Source of the DNA: Marinobacter orientalis
GTDB lineage: Bacteria > Pseudomonadota > Gammaproteobacteria > Pseudomonadales > Oleiphilaceae
DNA length: 64,000 bases
Assembly: GCF_004792665.1 (NCBI RefSeq)
Contig: NZ_SRZX01000006.1
Location: 1 to 64,000, forward strand
Direction: 5' to 3'
Shown here: one piece after another, positions 17,925 to 25,668 of the stretch
Layout: each line of letters starts with the position of its first letter
Numbering within the stretch: position 1 is the stretch's first letter
Position numbers and translations under genes: made by a program
The notes under the pieces: generated by a model
Told to the model about the DNA's origin: nothing
The model's input: only the letters and a program-made list of their open reading frames with translations
Databases searched by the model: none

Positions 17925-18000
17925 GGGTGGTTAGCTCAGCTGGGAGAGCATCGCCCTTACAAGGCGAGGGTCACTGGTTCGATCCCAGTACCACCCACCA
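17925..18000 (+). tRNA. tRNA-Val (TAC), second copy
   Basis: Identical to the first tRNA-Val except for one compensated acceptor pair: GGGTGGT/ACCACCC instead of GGGCGGT/ACCGCCC. CCA is encoded. It is the last gene of the cluster, and no clear terminator is seen after it. Confidence 0.97.
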
Positions 18001-18045
18001 TATTTCTTCCCCTTGAAGTTCTGTTTACAGCCTGATGGTTTGGGT

Positions 18046-18078
18046 TGTCGGATTACGGCTGCGCCTAATCCGACCTAC
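18046..18078 (+). repeat. REP palindrome, copy 5
   Basis: TGTCGGATTACGG and CCTAATCCGACCTAC around a CTGCG centre, nearly identical to copy 2. It lies between the tRNA cluster and the 3' end of the FabG-like gene. Confidence 0.85.
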
Positions 18079-18111
18079 GCCAAAACCCGCACCCCGTCTG
18101 CGCCAATCCCC

Positions 18112-19518
18112 CTACTTGCCAATCAACGACTGTCCGCAAACCCGAACCACATTTCCGTTCACGCCGTTCGACGCGGGATTGCAATACCATGCAATGGCCT
18201 CGGCAACGTCTATGGGCAAACCACCCTGGGACAGGCTGTTCATGCGTCTGCCTGCTTCGCGGACGGTTATGGGCATGGCGGCGGTCATCCGGGTTTCGAT
18301 GAAACCCGGGGCGATGGCGTTGATGGTCACGCCGTTTTTTACCTGTTTTGCCATGGCTTCCACGTAACCGATCACGCCACACTTGGCGGTGGAGTAGTTG
18401 GTCTGGCCAAAATTGCCGGCGATGCCGCTGATAGAGGAAATGCACACAATGCGGCCGTTCTCCCGCAGAAGCTGCCGGTGCATCAACTCTTCATCGATCA
18501 ACTCCTCCGCCGTCAGGTTTACGGCGATGGTCATGTCCCAGAAGTGCTCCGGCATATTGCCCAGAGTCTTGTCGCGGGTGATGCCGGCGTTGTGGACAAC
18601 GAGATCAATGCCGCCGAAGTGCTCCTTCACAAAATCTGCGATCTGCCCGGCGGCTTTCTCGTCGGTAATATCGCAGGCCAGCGCTTTGCCTTTGATGGCA
18701 TTCATGACTTTCTGCAGGTCTTCCATAGCCGGGGGAATGTCCAGGCCAATTACCGTTGCCCCGTCCCGGGTCAGGGTTTCTGCGATGGAGGCGCCAATGC
18801 CCCGGGAGGCGCCGGTGACCAGAGCCACTTTGCCGGTCAGCGGTGCCACCGGGTTGGTGGCTGGCGCATCGGTGCTCTTGCCGATGCGGGCCACCTGGCC
18901 GGATACATAGGCTGAGCGGGGAGATAGAAAGAAGCGTACGCTGGACTCCAGCTGTTTTTCCGCGCCGGGCGCCATCCACAACAGGTTGGCGGTGGCGCCT
19001 TTCCTGCCCACTTCCTTGCCAACGCTGCGCACAAAACCTTCCAGTGCCTGGTGTGCCGCCGCTTTGGCCGGTTGCCGGCAGGTCGCAGGGTTCTGCCCGA
19101 TGACCAGCACGCGGCCATTGCCTGCCAGCTTACGGATGGTAGGGTGGAAGAAGTCGTAAACCGCCCGCAGGTCGGTGGTGTCTTTGATGCCGGTGGCATC
19201 CAGCACCAGCGCCGAGAATTTCAGGTCAATGTCGGTATTGAGCGGCAGGGCTTCGGCCCTGTTGCCGCTTCTGGAAGAATCGTTCAGAGTATCCACAGCA
19301 CTGGCATGGAACAGTTTCGCCGGGCTCGCGCTCAGTAAGCTGGCAATGGCGCCAACGGCTTTGCTGCCATTGACGGCACCAACCAGTACGTCGCCCTCGA
19401 TGAACGGCTGGTCAGTGCGCTTCCAGCGTTTCAGGGGAACAGGTGAGGGTAGCCCCAGGGTCTGGGCAGTGGTTCTGCCCATCGGGGTATTGACGAATTT
19501 GAGATAGATATCGGACAT
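18112..19518 (-). CDS. high-molecular-weight FabG-type 3-oxoacyl-ACP/CoA reductase
   Basis: This 468-residue protein is about twice the size of ordinary FabG. The C-terminal half is a complete SDR domain: TGASRGIG at 235-242, HNAG at 309-312, catalytic Ser361/362, Tyr375 and Lys379 (YSTAK). The N-terminal half (about 1-210) is a degenerate Rossmann/flavodoxin-like domain, as in mycobacterial FabG4 (HMwFabG). AAGGAAA lies six bases before ATG 19518, which is chosen over the longer frame. It is divergent from a thiolase, the same pairing as fabG4-fadA2 in mycobacteria. It probably reduces 3-oxoacyl thioesters in fatty-acid or acyl-CoA metabolism; cofactor preference cannot be read here. Confidence 0.85.
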   Translation of the reverse strand: MSDIYLKFVNTPMGRTTAQTLGLPSPVPLKRWKRTDQPFIEGDVLVGAVNGSKAVGAIASLLSASPAKLFHASAVDTLNDSSRSGNRAEALPLNTDIDLKFSALVLDATGIKDTTDLRAVYDFFHPTIRKLAGNGRVLVIGQNPATCRQPAKAAAHQALEGFVRSVGKEVGRKGATANLLWMAPGAEKQLESSVRFFLSPRSAYVSGQVARIGKSTDAPATNPVAPLTGKVALVTGASRGIGASIAETLTRDGATVIGLDIPPAMEDLQKVMNAIKGKALACDITDEKAAGQIADFVKEHFGGIDLVVHNAGITRDKTLGNMPEHFWDMTIAVNLTAEELIDEELMHRQLLRENGRIVCISSISGIAGNFGQTNYSTAKCGVIGYVEAMAKQVKNGVTINAIAPGFIETRMTAAMPITVREAGRRMNSLSQGGLPIDVAEAIAWYCNPASNGVNGNVVRVCGQSLIGK

Positions 19519-19581
19519 GGCATTTTCCTTTTTGGGACAGATCCAACGCAATGAATACATCAGTCATATAGGGACAACATC

Positions 19582-20919
19582 ATGGCACAGGCACCGAAAA
19601 GCGCCCAAAAGAAAACCACGGCACCCGGCGAAACCACAGCAGCCAGAAGTGGCGTTCGCCGGGTCGCCATTATTGGCGGTAACCGGGTACCCTTCGCCCG
19701 TTCCAATACGGCTTACAGCAAGGTCAGCAACCAGGAGTTGCTAACCGCTGCGTTGCGGGGCCTGGTTGATCGCTTTGGTCTGCAGGGTCAGCGTATGGGG
19801 GAAGTCGTCGCCGGCGCGGTGATCAAGCATTCCCGGGACTTCAATCTCACCCGGGAGTCTGCCCTGAGCAGCGGCCTGGCCCCGGAAACCCCTGCCTACG
19901 ATATTCAGCAGGCCTGTGGCACCGGCCTGGAAGCGGCCATTCTGGTGGCCAACAAGATCGCCCTTGGGCAGATTGAGTGCGGCATTGCCGGTGGCGCCGA
20001 CACCACCTCCGACGCGCCCATTGGCGTTGGCGAGGGCCTGCGGGAGATTCTGCTGGACCTGAACCGGGCCAAAACCATCGGTGAACGCCTGAAGATTCTC
20101 AGCAGTTTCCGGCCGGGTTACCTGAAACCGGAAACTCCGCAAAATGGTGAACCCCGGACCGGCCTGTCCATGGGTGGCCATTGCCAGATCACCGCCCACG
20201 AATGGTCGATTCCCCGTGTTGAGCAGGACAAGCTGGCCTATGAAAGCCACCAGAAACTGGCTGCCGCCTACGAGGAAGGTTTCTTCAGGGATCTGATGAC
20301 GCCCCTGGCTGGCCTGGAAAAGGACAACATCCTGCGCCCGGACACCACACTTGAAAAGCTGGCGACACTCAAGCCGGTATTTGATCGGGAAAAAGGCACC
20401 ATGACGGCCGCTAACAGTACTGCCCTGACCGATGGAGCCTCCTGTGTGCTGCTGGCCAGCGAGGAGTGGGCCAGGGCGAATAATATGGAGGTCAAAGCTT
20501 ATCTGACCTTTTCCGAGGTAGCCGCGGTGGACTTCGTGGATAAGAAAGAAGGCCTGCTGATGGCGCCGGCCTATGCGGTGCCGCGCATGCTGGAGAAGGC
20601 CGGGTTGACCCTGCAGGATTTTGATTTCTACGAAATCCATGAAGCCTTTGCCGCCCAGGTACTTTCCACCCTCAAGGCCTGGCAGGATCCGGACTTCTGC
20701 AAGGAGCGTCTGGGGCTGGATAAACCTCTGGGCAGCATTGACCGTGACAAGCTGAACATCAAGGGCAGCAGCCTTGCTACCGGGCATCCTTTCGCCGCGA
20801 CTGGCGGGCGGATTGTGGCGACCCTGGCGAAGCTGCTGGAACAGAAGGGTAGTGGTCGTGGGCTTATATCCATCTGCGCCGCCGGCGGACAGGGTGTGAC
20901 CGCGATTCTGGAACGGTAA
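19582..20919 (+). CDS. acetyl-CoA C-acyltransferase (thiolase)
   Basis: This 445-residue thiolase has the acyl-accepting cysteine Cys112 in QQACGTGLEAA, the histidine motif HEAFAAQ (about 355), the GHPFAATGGR loop (about 396) and the C-terminal ICAAGGQG motif with the second catalytic cysteine. It is FadI/FadA2-like and would cleave or form 3-oxoacyl-CoA. It is divergent from the HMw-FabG with only 63 bp between starts, so the promoters are shared or overlapping. It has a Lys/Thr-rich N-terminal extension of about 25 residues. Chain-length preference and direction cannot be decided from sequence. Confidence 0.92.
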   Translation: MAQAPKSAQKKTTAPGETTAARSGVRRVAIIGGNRVPFARSNTAYSKVSNQELLTAALRGLVDRFGLQGQRMGEVVAGAVIKHSRDFNLTRESALSSGLAPETPAYDIQQACGTGLEAAILVANKIALGQIECGIAGGADTTSDAPIGVGEGLREILLDLNRAKTIGERLKILSSFRPGYLKPETPQNGEPRTGLSMGGHCQITAHEWSIPRVEQDKLAYESHQKLAAAYEEGFFRDLMTPLAGLEKDNILRPDTTLEKLATLKPVFDREKGTMTAANSTALTDGASCVLLASEEWARANNMEVKAYLTFSEVAAVDFVDKKEGLLMAPAYAVPRMLEKAGLTLQDFDFYEIHEAFAAQVLSTLKAWQDPDFCKERLGLDKPLGSIDRDKLNIKGSSLATGHPFAATGGRIVATLAKLLEQKGSGRGLISICAAGGQGVTAILER

Positions 20920-20943
20920 TCCATCGGAGAATTCATTTTCCCT

Positions 20944-20973
20944 TTGACAGGGACCGGTTTCTCCCCGTAGTAT
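20944..20973 (+). promoter_or_regulatory. sigma70 promoter of initiator tRNA-Met
   Basis: TTGACA (20944-20949), 18 bp, then TAGTAT (20968-20973) and a GC-rich discriminator (GCGCACC), about 60 bp before the tRNA. Confidence 0.65.
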
Positions 20974-21036
20974 GCGCACCTCGTTGATCGGGGCTTCCTC
21001 CCCCGGACAACAACAGGTTTTGAAGAGAAGAGTTGA

Positions 21037-21113
<77 letters not shown>

Positions 21114-21120
21114 TTATAGA

Positions 21121-21147
21121 AAGCCGGTCCATCAGACCGGCTTTTTT
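21121..21147 (+). terminator. intrinsic terminator after tRNA-fMet
   Basis: AAGCCGGTC (21121-21129) and GACCGGCTT (21135-21143) pair around a 5-base loop and run into six Ts. Confidence 0.9.
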
Positions 21148-21181
21148 GTGGGCGTTCGGTCAGCCAGGTTTCCGGGTGCGG

Positions 21182-22657
21182 TCAGAGCCCCTCTGGTGTC
21201 CTGAACCCTGCCAGTCCTGCCCGTTCCAGCAATTCCGCAAACCGGATTGTGGTCAGATCCATTCCCGGCGCACCAATCACCTGCACGTTGAACGGCAAAC
21301 CTTCCCGCGTCTTGCCAACAGGCACCGAGGTTGCAGGCAGGCCCAGAAGCGTGGCCAGGGCAATCCAGCAAAACTGGTCCATATAGGCCCGGGGCTGACC
21401 GGCTACGGTAATTTGCCGTTTGAAGACCGGCTGGCTGTGATCGTGACGGATGGCTGTGGTGGGCGTAATCGGTGTCAACAGCACATCGAATTCATCAAAC
21501 AGTGAGGTTATCTCTGCCCGCATCTTTTCCCGCATTTCGCTCCAGGCCATCCACCGGTACACCGGTTGATTCACCCCGCGGCCATATTCGCCGATATGGG
21601 CCGTCACCGGCCCGAACAGGTGCAGCCACCTTTGCAGCCGGGCAATCCACTTCATCTGCCGGCGCTGGGCGGGTTTCAGCGTGGCGCTGAGCAGGCTGCC
21701 AAGCAGGTTGAAATAAACCGGTAAAATGTGGTCCAGATTCAACAGGCTGTGACGGGCTTCTGCCACCAACGAGCCCCTGTTTTCCAGATCGCGACCCAGC
21801 CGCTGGTAGCCGTCCAGCAGTTCGTCGTCTATCGGGCACAGCGGATCTTTTAACCACAACCCCACCCGGAACTGTTCCAGGGAGTCGAGTGTTGCCGGCG
21901 CCAAGGCCAGTTGCCAGCTGTTACGCTCCCGCTCGCCGGGCCCGGCAATCACCTTGAGCAGCAGTTCCAGATCCTTTGCCGACCTGGCCATAGGGCCGCC
22001 CTCTGCAAGGTCCGGCCGCGATTCCGTGCCCGGAGGCCCCGGAATATGACCGCGTAAAGACACCAGTGCCCGTGATGGCTTGTGGCCGAAAATGCCGCAG
22101 AAGTGGGCAGGGGTGCGGATGGAGCCGGCGAGGTCACTGCCCACCTCAAGAGGTGTCATGCCCGCTGCCAGCGCTGCGGCGGCACCGCCTGAGGAGCCGC
22201 CGGGAGTCCGCGCCCTATTGTGGGGATTGTTGGTGACGCCAAAGAGTTTGTTGTAACTCTGGAGATCGGAGGTGTAGACGGGAACGTTGGTCTTGCCAAC
22301 AATGATGGCACCGGCGTTTTCGAGGCGCTGCACCACATCCGCGTGTCTCCTGGGGATGTAGTTTTTCAGTGCGGACGCACCGGAGGTGCAGGCCATGCCG
22401 GCGACTTCCCAGGTGTCCTTGAGGGTCAGTGGCAGGCCGTGGAGCGGGCCTGCGGGCTCGCCCTTTGCCAGGGCGTTATCCGCGCTTCGGGCTTTTTTCA
22501 GGGCACCTTCTTCGTCCAGTGTCACAACCGCATTGATACTGACATTGTGCTGGCGGATTCGGTCCAGAAAGGCGCGGGTAACGTCCATGCTGGTCAGCCT
22601 GCCGTCTCGGAGGTTGCTCACCAGGTCGGTGGCAGAACGGTAATGCAGTGGATCCAT
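21182..22657 (-). CDS. amidase-signature family amidase
   Basis: This 491-residue cytosolic hydrolase of the amidase-signature family has its Ser-cisSer-Lys triad visible as Lys80 (LTLKDTW), Ser155 in the GGSSGG loop and Ser179 (DLAGSIRTPA). The glycine-rich signature is complete. It is not GatA: gatB and gatC are absent nearby and the C-terminal region (HLFGPVTAHIGEYGRGV) differs. The natural substrate, a carboxylic amide, cannot be assigned. It lies 30 bp upstream of the voltage-sensor-like gene stop, but the two starts are independent and an operon (sensor gene first, then amidase) is possible. Confidence 0.85.
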   Translation of the reverse strand: MDPLHYRSATDLVSNLRDGRLTSMDVTRAFLDRIRQHNVSINAVVTLDEEGALKKARSADNALAKGEPAGPLHGLPLTLKDTWEVAGMACTSGASALKNYIPRRHADVVQRLENAGAIIVGKTNVPVYTSDLQSYNKLFGVTNNPHNRARTPGGSSGGAAAALAAGMTPLEVGSDLAGSIRTPAHFCGIFGHKPSRALVSLRGHIPGPPGTESRPDLAEGGPMARSAKDLELLLKVIAGPGERERNSWQLALAPATLDSLEQFRVGLWLKDPLCPIDDELLDGYQRLGRDLENRGSLVAEARHSLLNLDHILPVYFNLLGSLLSATLKPAQRRQMKWIARLQRWLHLFGPVTAHIGEYGRGVNQPVYRWMAWSEMREKMRAEITSLFDEFDVLLTPITPTTAIRHDHSQPVFKRQITVAGQPRAYMDQFCWIALATLLGLPATSVPVGKTREGLPFNVQVIGAPGMDLTTIRFAELLERAGLAGFRTPEGL

Positions 22658-22687
22658 GTTTTCCCCGGTGCTGTTCTCCGTCTGCGG

Positions 22688-23695
22688 TCAGCTCAGCTCG
22701 GAGCGCCAGTGCTTGACGCTGACCTGCGATTTGACGGCATCCAGTATCTCGATAATCAGGTTAATGAGGGCCTCGTTGGGCGCTTCTTCTTTGCGGTTTT
22801 CATCCGGTGTGGGCAGGAAGACATTGACGATGTCTTCGATAAAGGCGTGGTTGGAGGCGGATGCCAGATCTTCCAGAATCTGATGGATAACGTTGGCGAC
22901 GATATCCCCCACGGCGTCTTCCAGGGTTTCCTGGATGGTGGGCCCGACCACCGGCAGGTATTTCAGCCGCGACAGTTCCATGTTCTGCTTCAGGGCATTG
23001 TCCACACGGGTTTCCAGGTAGCTTCGCAGGGCGCCGCGATTGGGTATGTAGCCCTCCTGAGCCGCGTCTGCCACGCGTTGGGACATCCAGTCAGAGAGCA
23101 TTTGCCGTCGGGGGTAGAGAATGTCGTTCTGGATGCGATCAAACAGGGGCGAACCCTGACGGATTTCGTCCTGGGCACCAGACAGCACCTTGATGACGAT
23201 GCGGTCGGAGAGTTCTTCCATGAAGGCTTCGTAGTAGAAGTTGAAGAACTTGAAGGTCTTCGTCTGGGTGACGTCGATGACCTTGTACTGGTGCAGTCGG
23301 TAGACGATGGAGATGACCCGCAGTACCCGCAGGAAGCGGAAAGTGCCGACGGGAATGCAGCCGATGATGTCGTACCAGTGGATGAAAGGGTAGAAGTACC
23401 AGCGGTCGTAGACTTTTGCCTTGATGGAGTAGCCCCAGCGCACGACAAATTCGGTCAGGAAGATGCCGACGAAAATGAGGTCGTAGAAGATGAAGTTGAG
23501 GTGGATGGGGTGATAGAACTCTTTGAGCGCCGGGACGTTTTCAGCCAACAGATTCTGGACAGCGACGAAATTGTAGGTCGAGTCGAAGATGATGAAGGCC
23601 AGATTGACGATGAGCAGGCCGAGCATCAGGAAGTCTATGGTGAACCAGATCAGTTGGTGGCTGGTTTTGAGGTTTTCTCTGTTTATCTTCAGCAT
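22688..23695 (-). CDS. voltage-sensor-like membrane protein without a pore domain
   Basis: This 335-residue protein has about four membrane spans in its first 135 residues. The fourth is S4-like, with arginines at 120, 123, 126 and 133 (RFLRVLRVISIVYRL). No pore helix or selectivity filter (TVGYG or similar) follows; instead there are about 200 soluble, helical, acidic residues. It resembles proteins annotated as ion transporters on the voltage-sensor domain alone. It could be a proton-permeable sensor, a voltage-regulated signalling protein or an assembly partner; I cannot choose. It may be cotranscribed with the amidase 30 bp downstream. Confidence 0.75.
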   Translation of the reverse strand: MLKINRENLKTSHQLIWFTIDFLMLGLLIVNLAFIIFDSTYNFVAVQNLLAENVPALKEFYHPIHLNFIFYDLIFVGIFLTEFVVRWGYSIKAKVYDRWYFYPFIHWYDIIGCIPVGTFRFLRVLRVISIVYRLHQYKVIDVTQTKTFKFFNFYYEAFMEELSDRIVIKVLSGAQDEIRQGSPLFDRIQNDILYPRRQMLSDWMSQRVADAAQEGYIPNRGALRSYLETRVDNALKQNMELSRLKYLPVVGPTIQETLEDAVGDIVANVIHQILEDLASASNHAFIEDIVNVFLPTPDENRKEEAPNEALINLIIEILDAVKSQVSVKHWRSELS

Positions 23696-23907
23696 TCACT
23701 GGCCCATGACTGCGGGTGGGGAGTCTGCGATGGAAACCTGTTGCACCCGACTGATTTTTCGATGCTTTCACACAGGTTAGCTTATTTCAGCGCCGCCGAC
23801 GACTGGCCCGGTAATCTTCTTGCGATGGATTAAACCCACTACTACCCGCTACACTCGCTTTGATGATGCGCTTCTTTAACTCACTCTGACTGAAGTTATA
23901 CCGCTGG

Positions 23908-25668
23908 ATGCCTCTCCACTTGCGATTTCGTTTCAACCACCGCTTCCTGATCGTCTCGCTGTTTGTCTGGGCCTTGCCGTCGTTGGTACTGGCGCAGCAG
24001 GTGCGGGTCGACGTGGAAGGCGACTATCCGCAGCTCCAGGACAACGCCGAGGCATTTATCGGCGAGGTTGAGGGCCGCAGCGCCAACAGCCTGAGGCGCT
24101 ATGCCGACACAGCCGAAGCACAGGTAGAGAACGCTCTGCGCGCGCTCGGTTATTACGATCCGGTTATCCGCTGGGAGGTCATCGAGCCGTCCGGTGAACA
24201 GGAGGAGCCGGCGCGCCTGGTTCTGACCGTTCAACCCGGTGAGCCGGTGCGTGTCCGTTCCCGTAAGGTCGAGATTGAGGGCCCCGCCAGGGAGGACTCT
24301 GACTTTACGGCTTCTCTGCCGCAGAAACCGTCCGAAGGCGATGTGCTCAACCATGGTGAGTACAACTCCTTGCGCCAGACGATCCAGAATCGCGCCAGTC
24401 GGCTGGGATACTTTGATGGCAGGTTCACCACCCGCACTCTGAAAGTGGATCCTGAAAAGAGAGTTGCTGATATTACGCTGATCTATCGCAGCGGTGAACG
24501 TTATCGGCTGGGAGAGGTCAGTTTCCGTGAGGGCCATGGCTTCGAGGAACAGCTGCTGGAGGGCTTCGTGCGTTTCGAACCGGGGGAAATTTTTCATGCC
24601 GACAAGATCGCCAGGCTCAACACCGACCTGTCCAGCAGTGGCTATTTTTCCGGAGTGGATGTCAATGCGTCTCCCGGCAATGCTGAGGACGGTGTGATTC
24701 CGGTGGAAGTGGGCCTGACTACCCGCCCGCCCCGTTCAGTGGCTGCAGGTGTTGGTTTTTCCACCGACGTGGGGCCACGTTTACGGGCCAACTGGCGGGA
24801 ACACTGGGTCAACCCCATGGGCCATAGCCGTGGTGTCGAAACGGAACTTTCGGTTCCGCGACAGAACCTGAGTACCTGGTACCAATTGCCCCTGGACCCG
24901 CCGATGACCGACTCTATCCGGTTGTCTGCTGGTTATCAGCGGGAAGAGATAGAAGATGTGGAATCGGAACTTCTGACCCTGGGTCAGCAATGGAAACATC
25001 AACTCGACGACGGCTGGCGGCAAGTGGCGTCTATCCGGTGGGAGGGGGAGCGTTTCCGGATTGGTGACGGCGACAGGGAGCAGAGCGCCCTGTTGCTGCC
25101 CGGGCTGGGGTATTCCAAATTGCACGCAGATTCGCCCCTCGATCCGTCCAGGGGCTATCGGATCCAGTTTGATATGACGGGTTCGCATCGGGCCGCCCTG
25201 TCGAGTGTCGACATTTTTCATGTCAATTTTCTCGTCAAGGGGCTCTATACGCTGGCGGATAACCACCGATTCCTGACCCGCTTCCAGTTCGGAGGCGTGG
25301 CAACCAACCGTTTTTCCGATGTGCCACCGTCATTGCGGTTTTTTGCCGGTGGTGATCAGAGCGTCCGGGGTTATGGTTATGAAACCCTGTCGCCGCGAGA
25401 CGACGAGGATGTTGCTGTTGGTGGGCGTTTTGTGATGGTAGGCAGTGCCGAATATCAGTACCAGTTTGCCGACAACTGGCGGATTGCCGCCTTTGTTGAT
25501 GAAGGCAATGCTACTGATGATCTGACGGACCCCCTGGCCACCGGTGCTGGCCTCGGCATCCGCTGGATCAGCCCGGTGGGACCTCTGCGACTGGATATCG
25601 CAAAAGGGCTGGACCCCGAGTTTGGCGGGGAATGGCGTATTCACTTCTCGATGGGGCCCGAGTTATGA
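23908..25668 (+). CDS. tamA: translocation and assembly module subunit TamA (Omp85 family)
   Basis: This 586-residue protein has a signal peptide (LIVSLFVWALPSLVLAQQ), three POTRA-like periplasmic repeats (about 30-275) and a C-terminal 16-strand barrel ending LRLDIAKGLDPEFGGEWRIHFSMGPEL-like sequence (key residues only: final aromatic and GP). The barrel contains the Omp85 VRGY motif (SVRGYGYE, about 488). It inserts or assists assembly of outer-membrane proteins with TamB. The tamB start overlaps its stop by four bases (ATGA). No strong ribosome site is seen before the ATG, so the start is less certain than the rest. Confidence 0.95.
   Translation: MPLHLRFRFNHRFLIVSLFVWALPSLVLAQQVRVDVEGDYPQLQDNAEAFIGEVEGRSANSLRRYADTAEAQVENALRALGYYDPVIRWEVIEPSGEQEEPARLVLTVQPGEPVRVRSRKVEIEGPAREDSDFTASLPQKPSEGDVLNHGEYNSLRQTIQNRASRLGYFDGRFTTRTLKVDPEKRVADITLIYRSGERYRLGEVSFREGHGFEEQLLEGFVRFEPGEIFHADKIARLNTDLSSSGYFSGVDVNASPGNAEDGVIPVEVGLTTRPPRSVAAGVGFSTDVGPRLRANWREHWVNPMGHSRGVETELSVPRQNLSTWYQLPLDPPMTDSIRLSAGYQREEIEDVESELLTLGQQWKHQLDDGWRQVASIRWEGERFRIGDGDREQSALLLPGLGYSKLHADSPLDPSRGYRIQFDMTGSHRAALSSVDIFHVNFLVKGLYTLADNHRFLTRFQFGGVATNRFSDVPPSLRFFAGGDQSVRGYGYETLSPRDDEDVAVGGRFVMVGSAEYQYQFADNWRIAAFVDEGNATDDLTDPLATGAGLGIRWISPVGPLRLDIAKGLDPEFGGEWRIHFSMGPEL

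Noticed and set aside
22220..23833. 537-codon plus-strand open frame
   Set aside because: It runs antisense across the amidase and voltage-sensor-like genes, both of which have clear motifs; the translation is low-complexity and unrecognisable.
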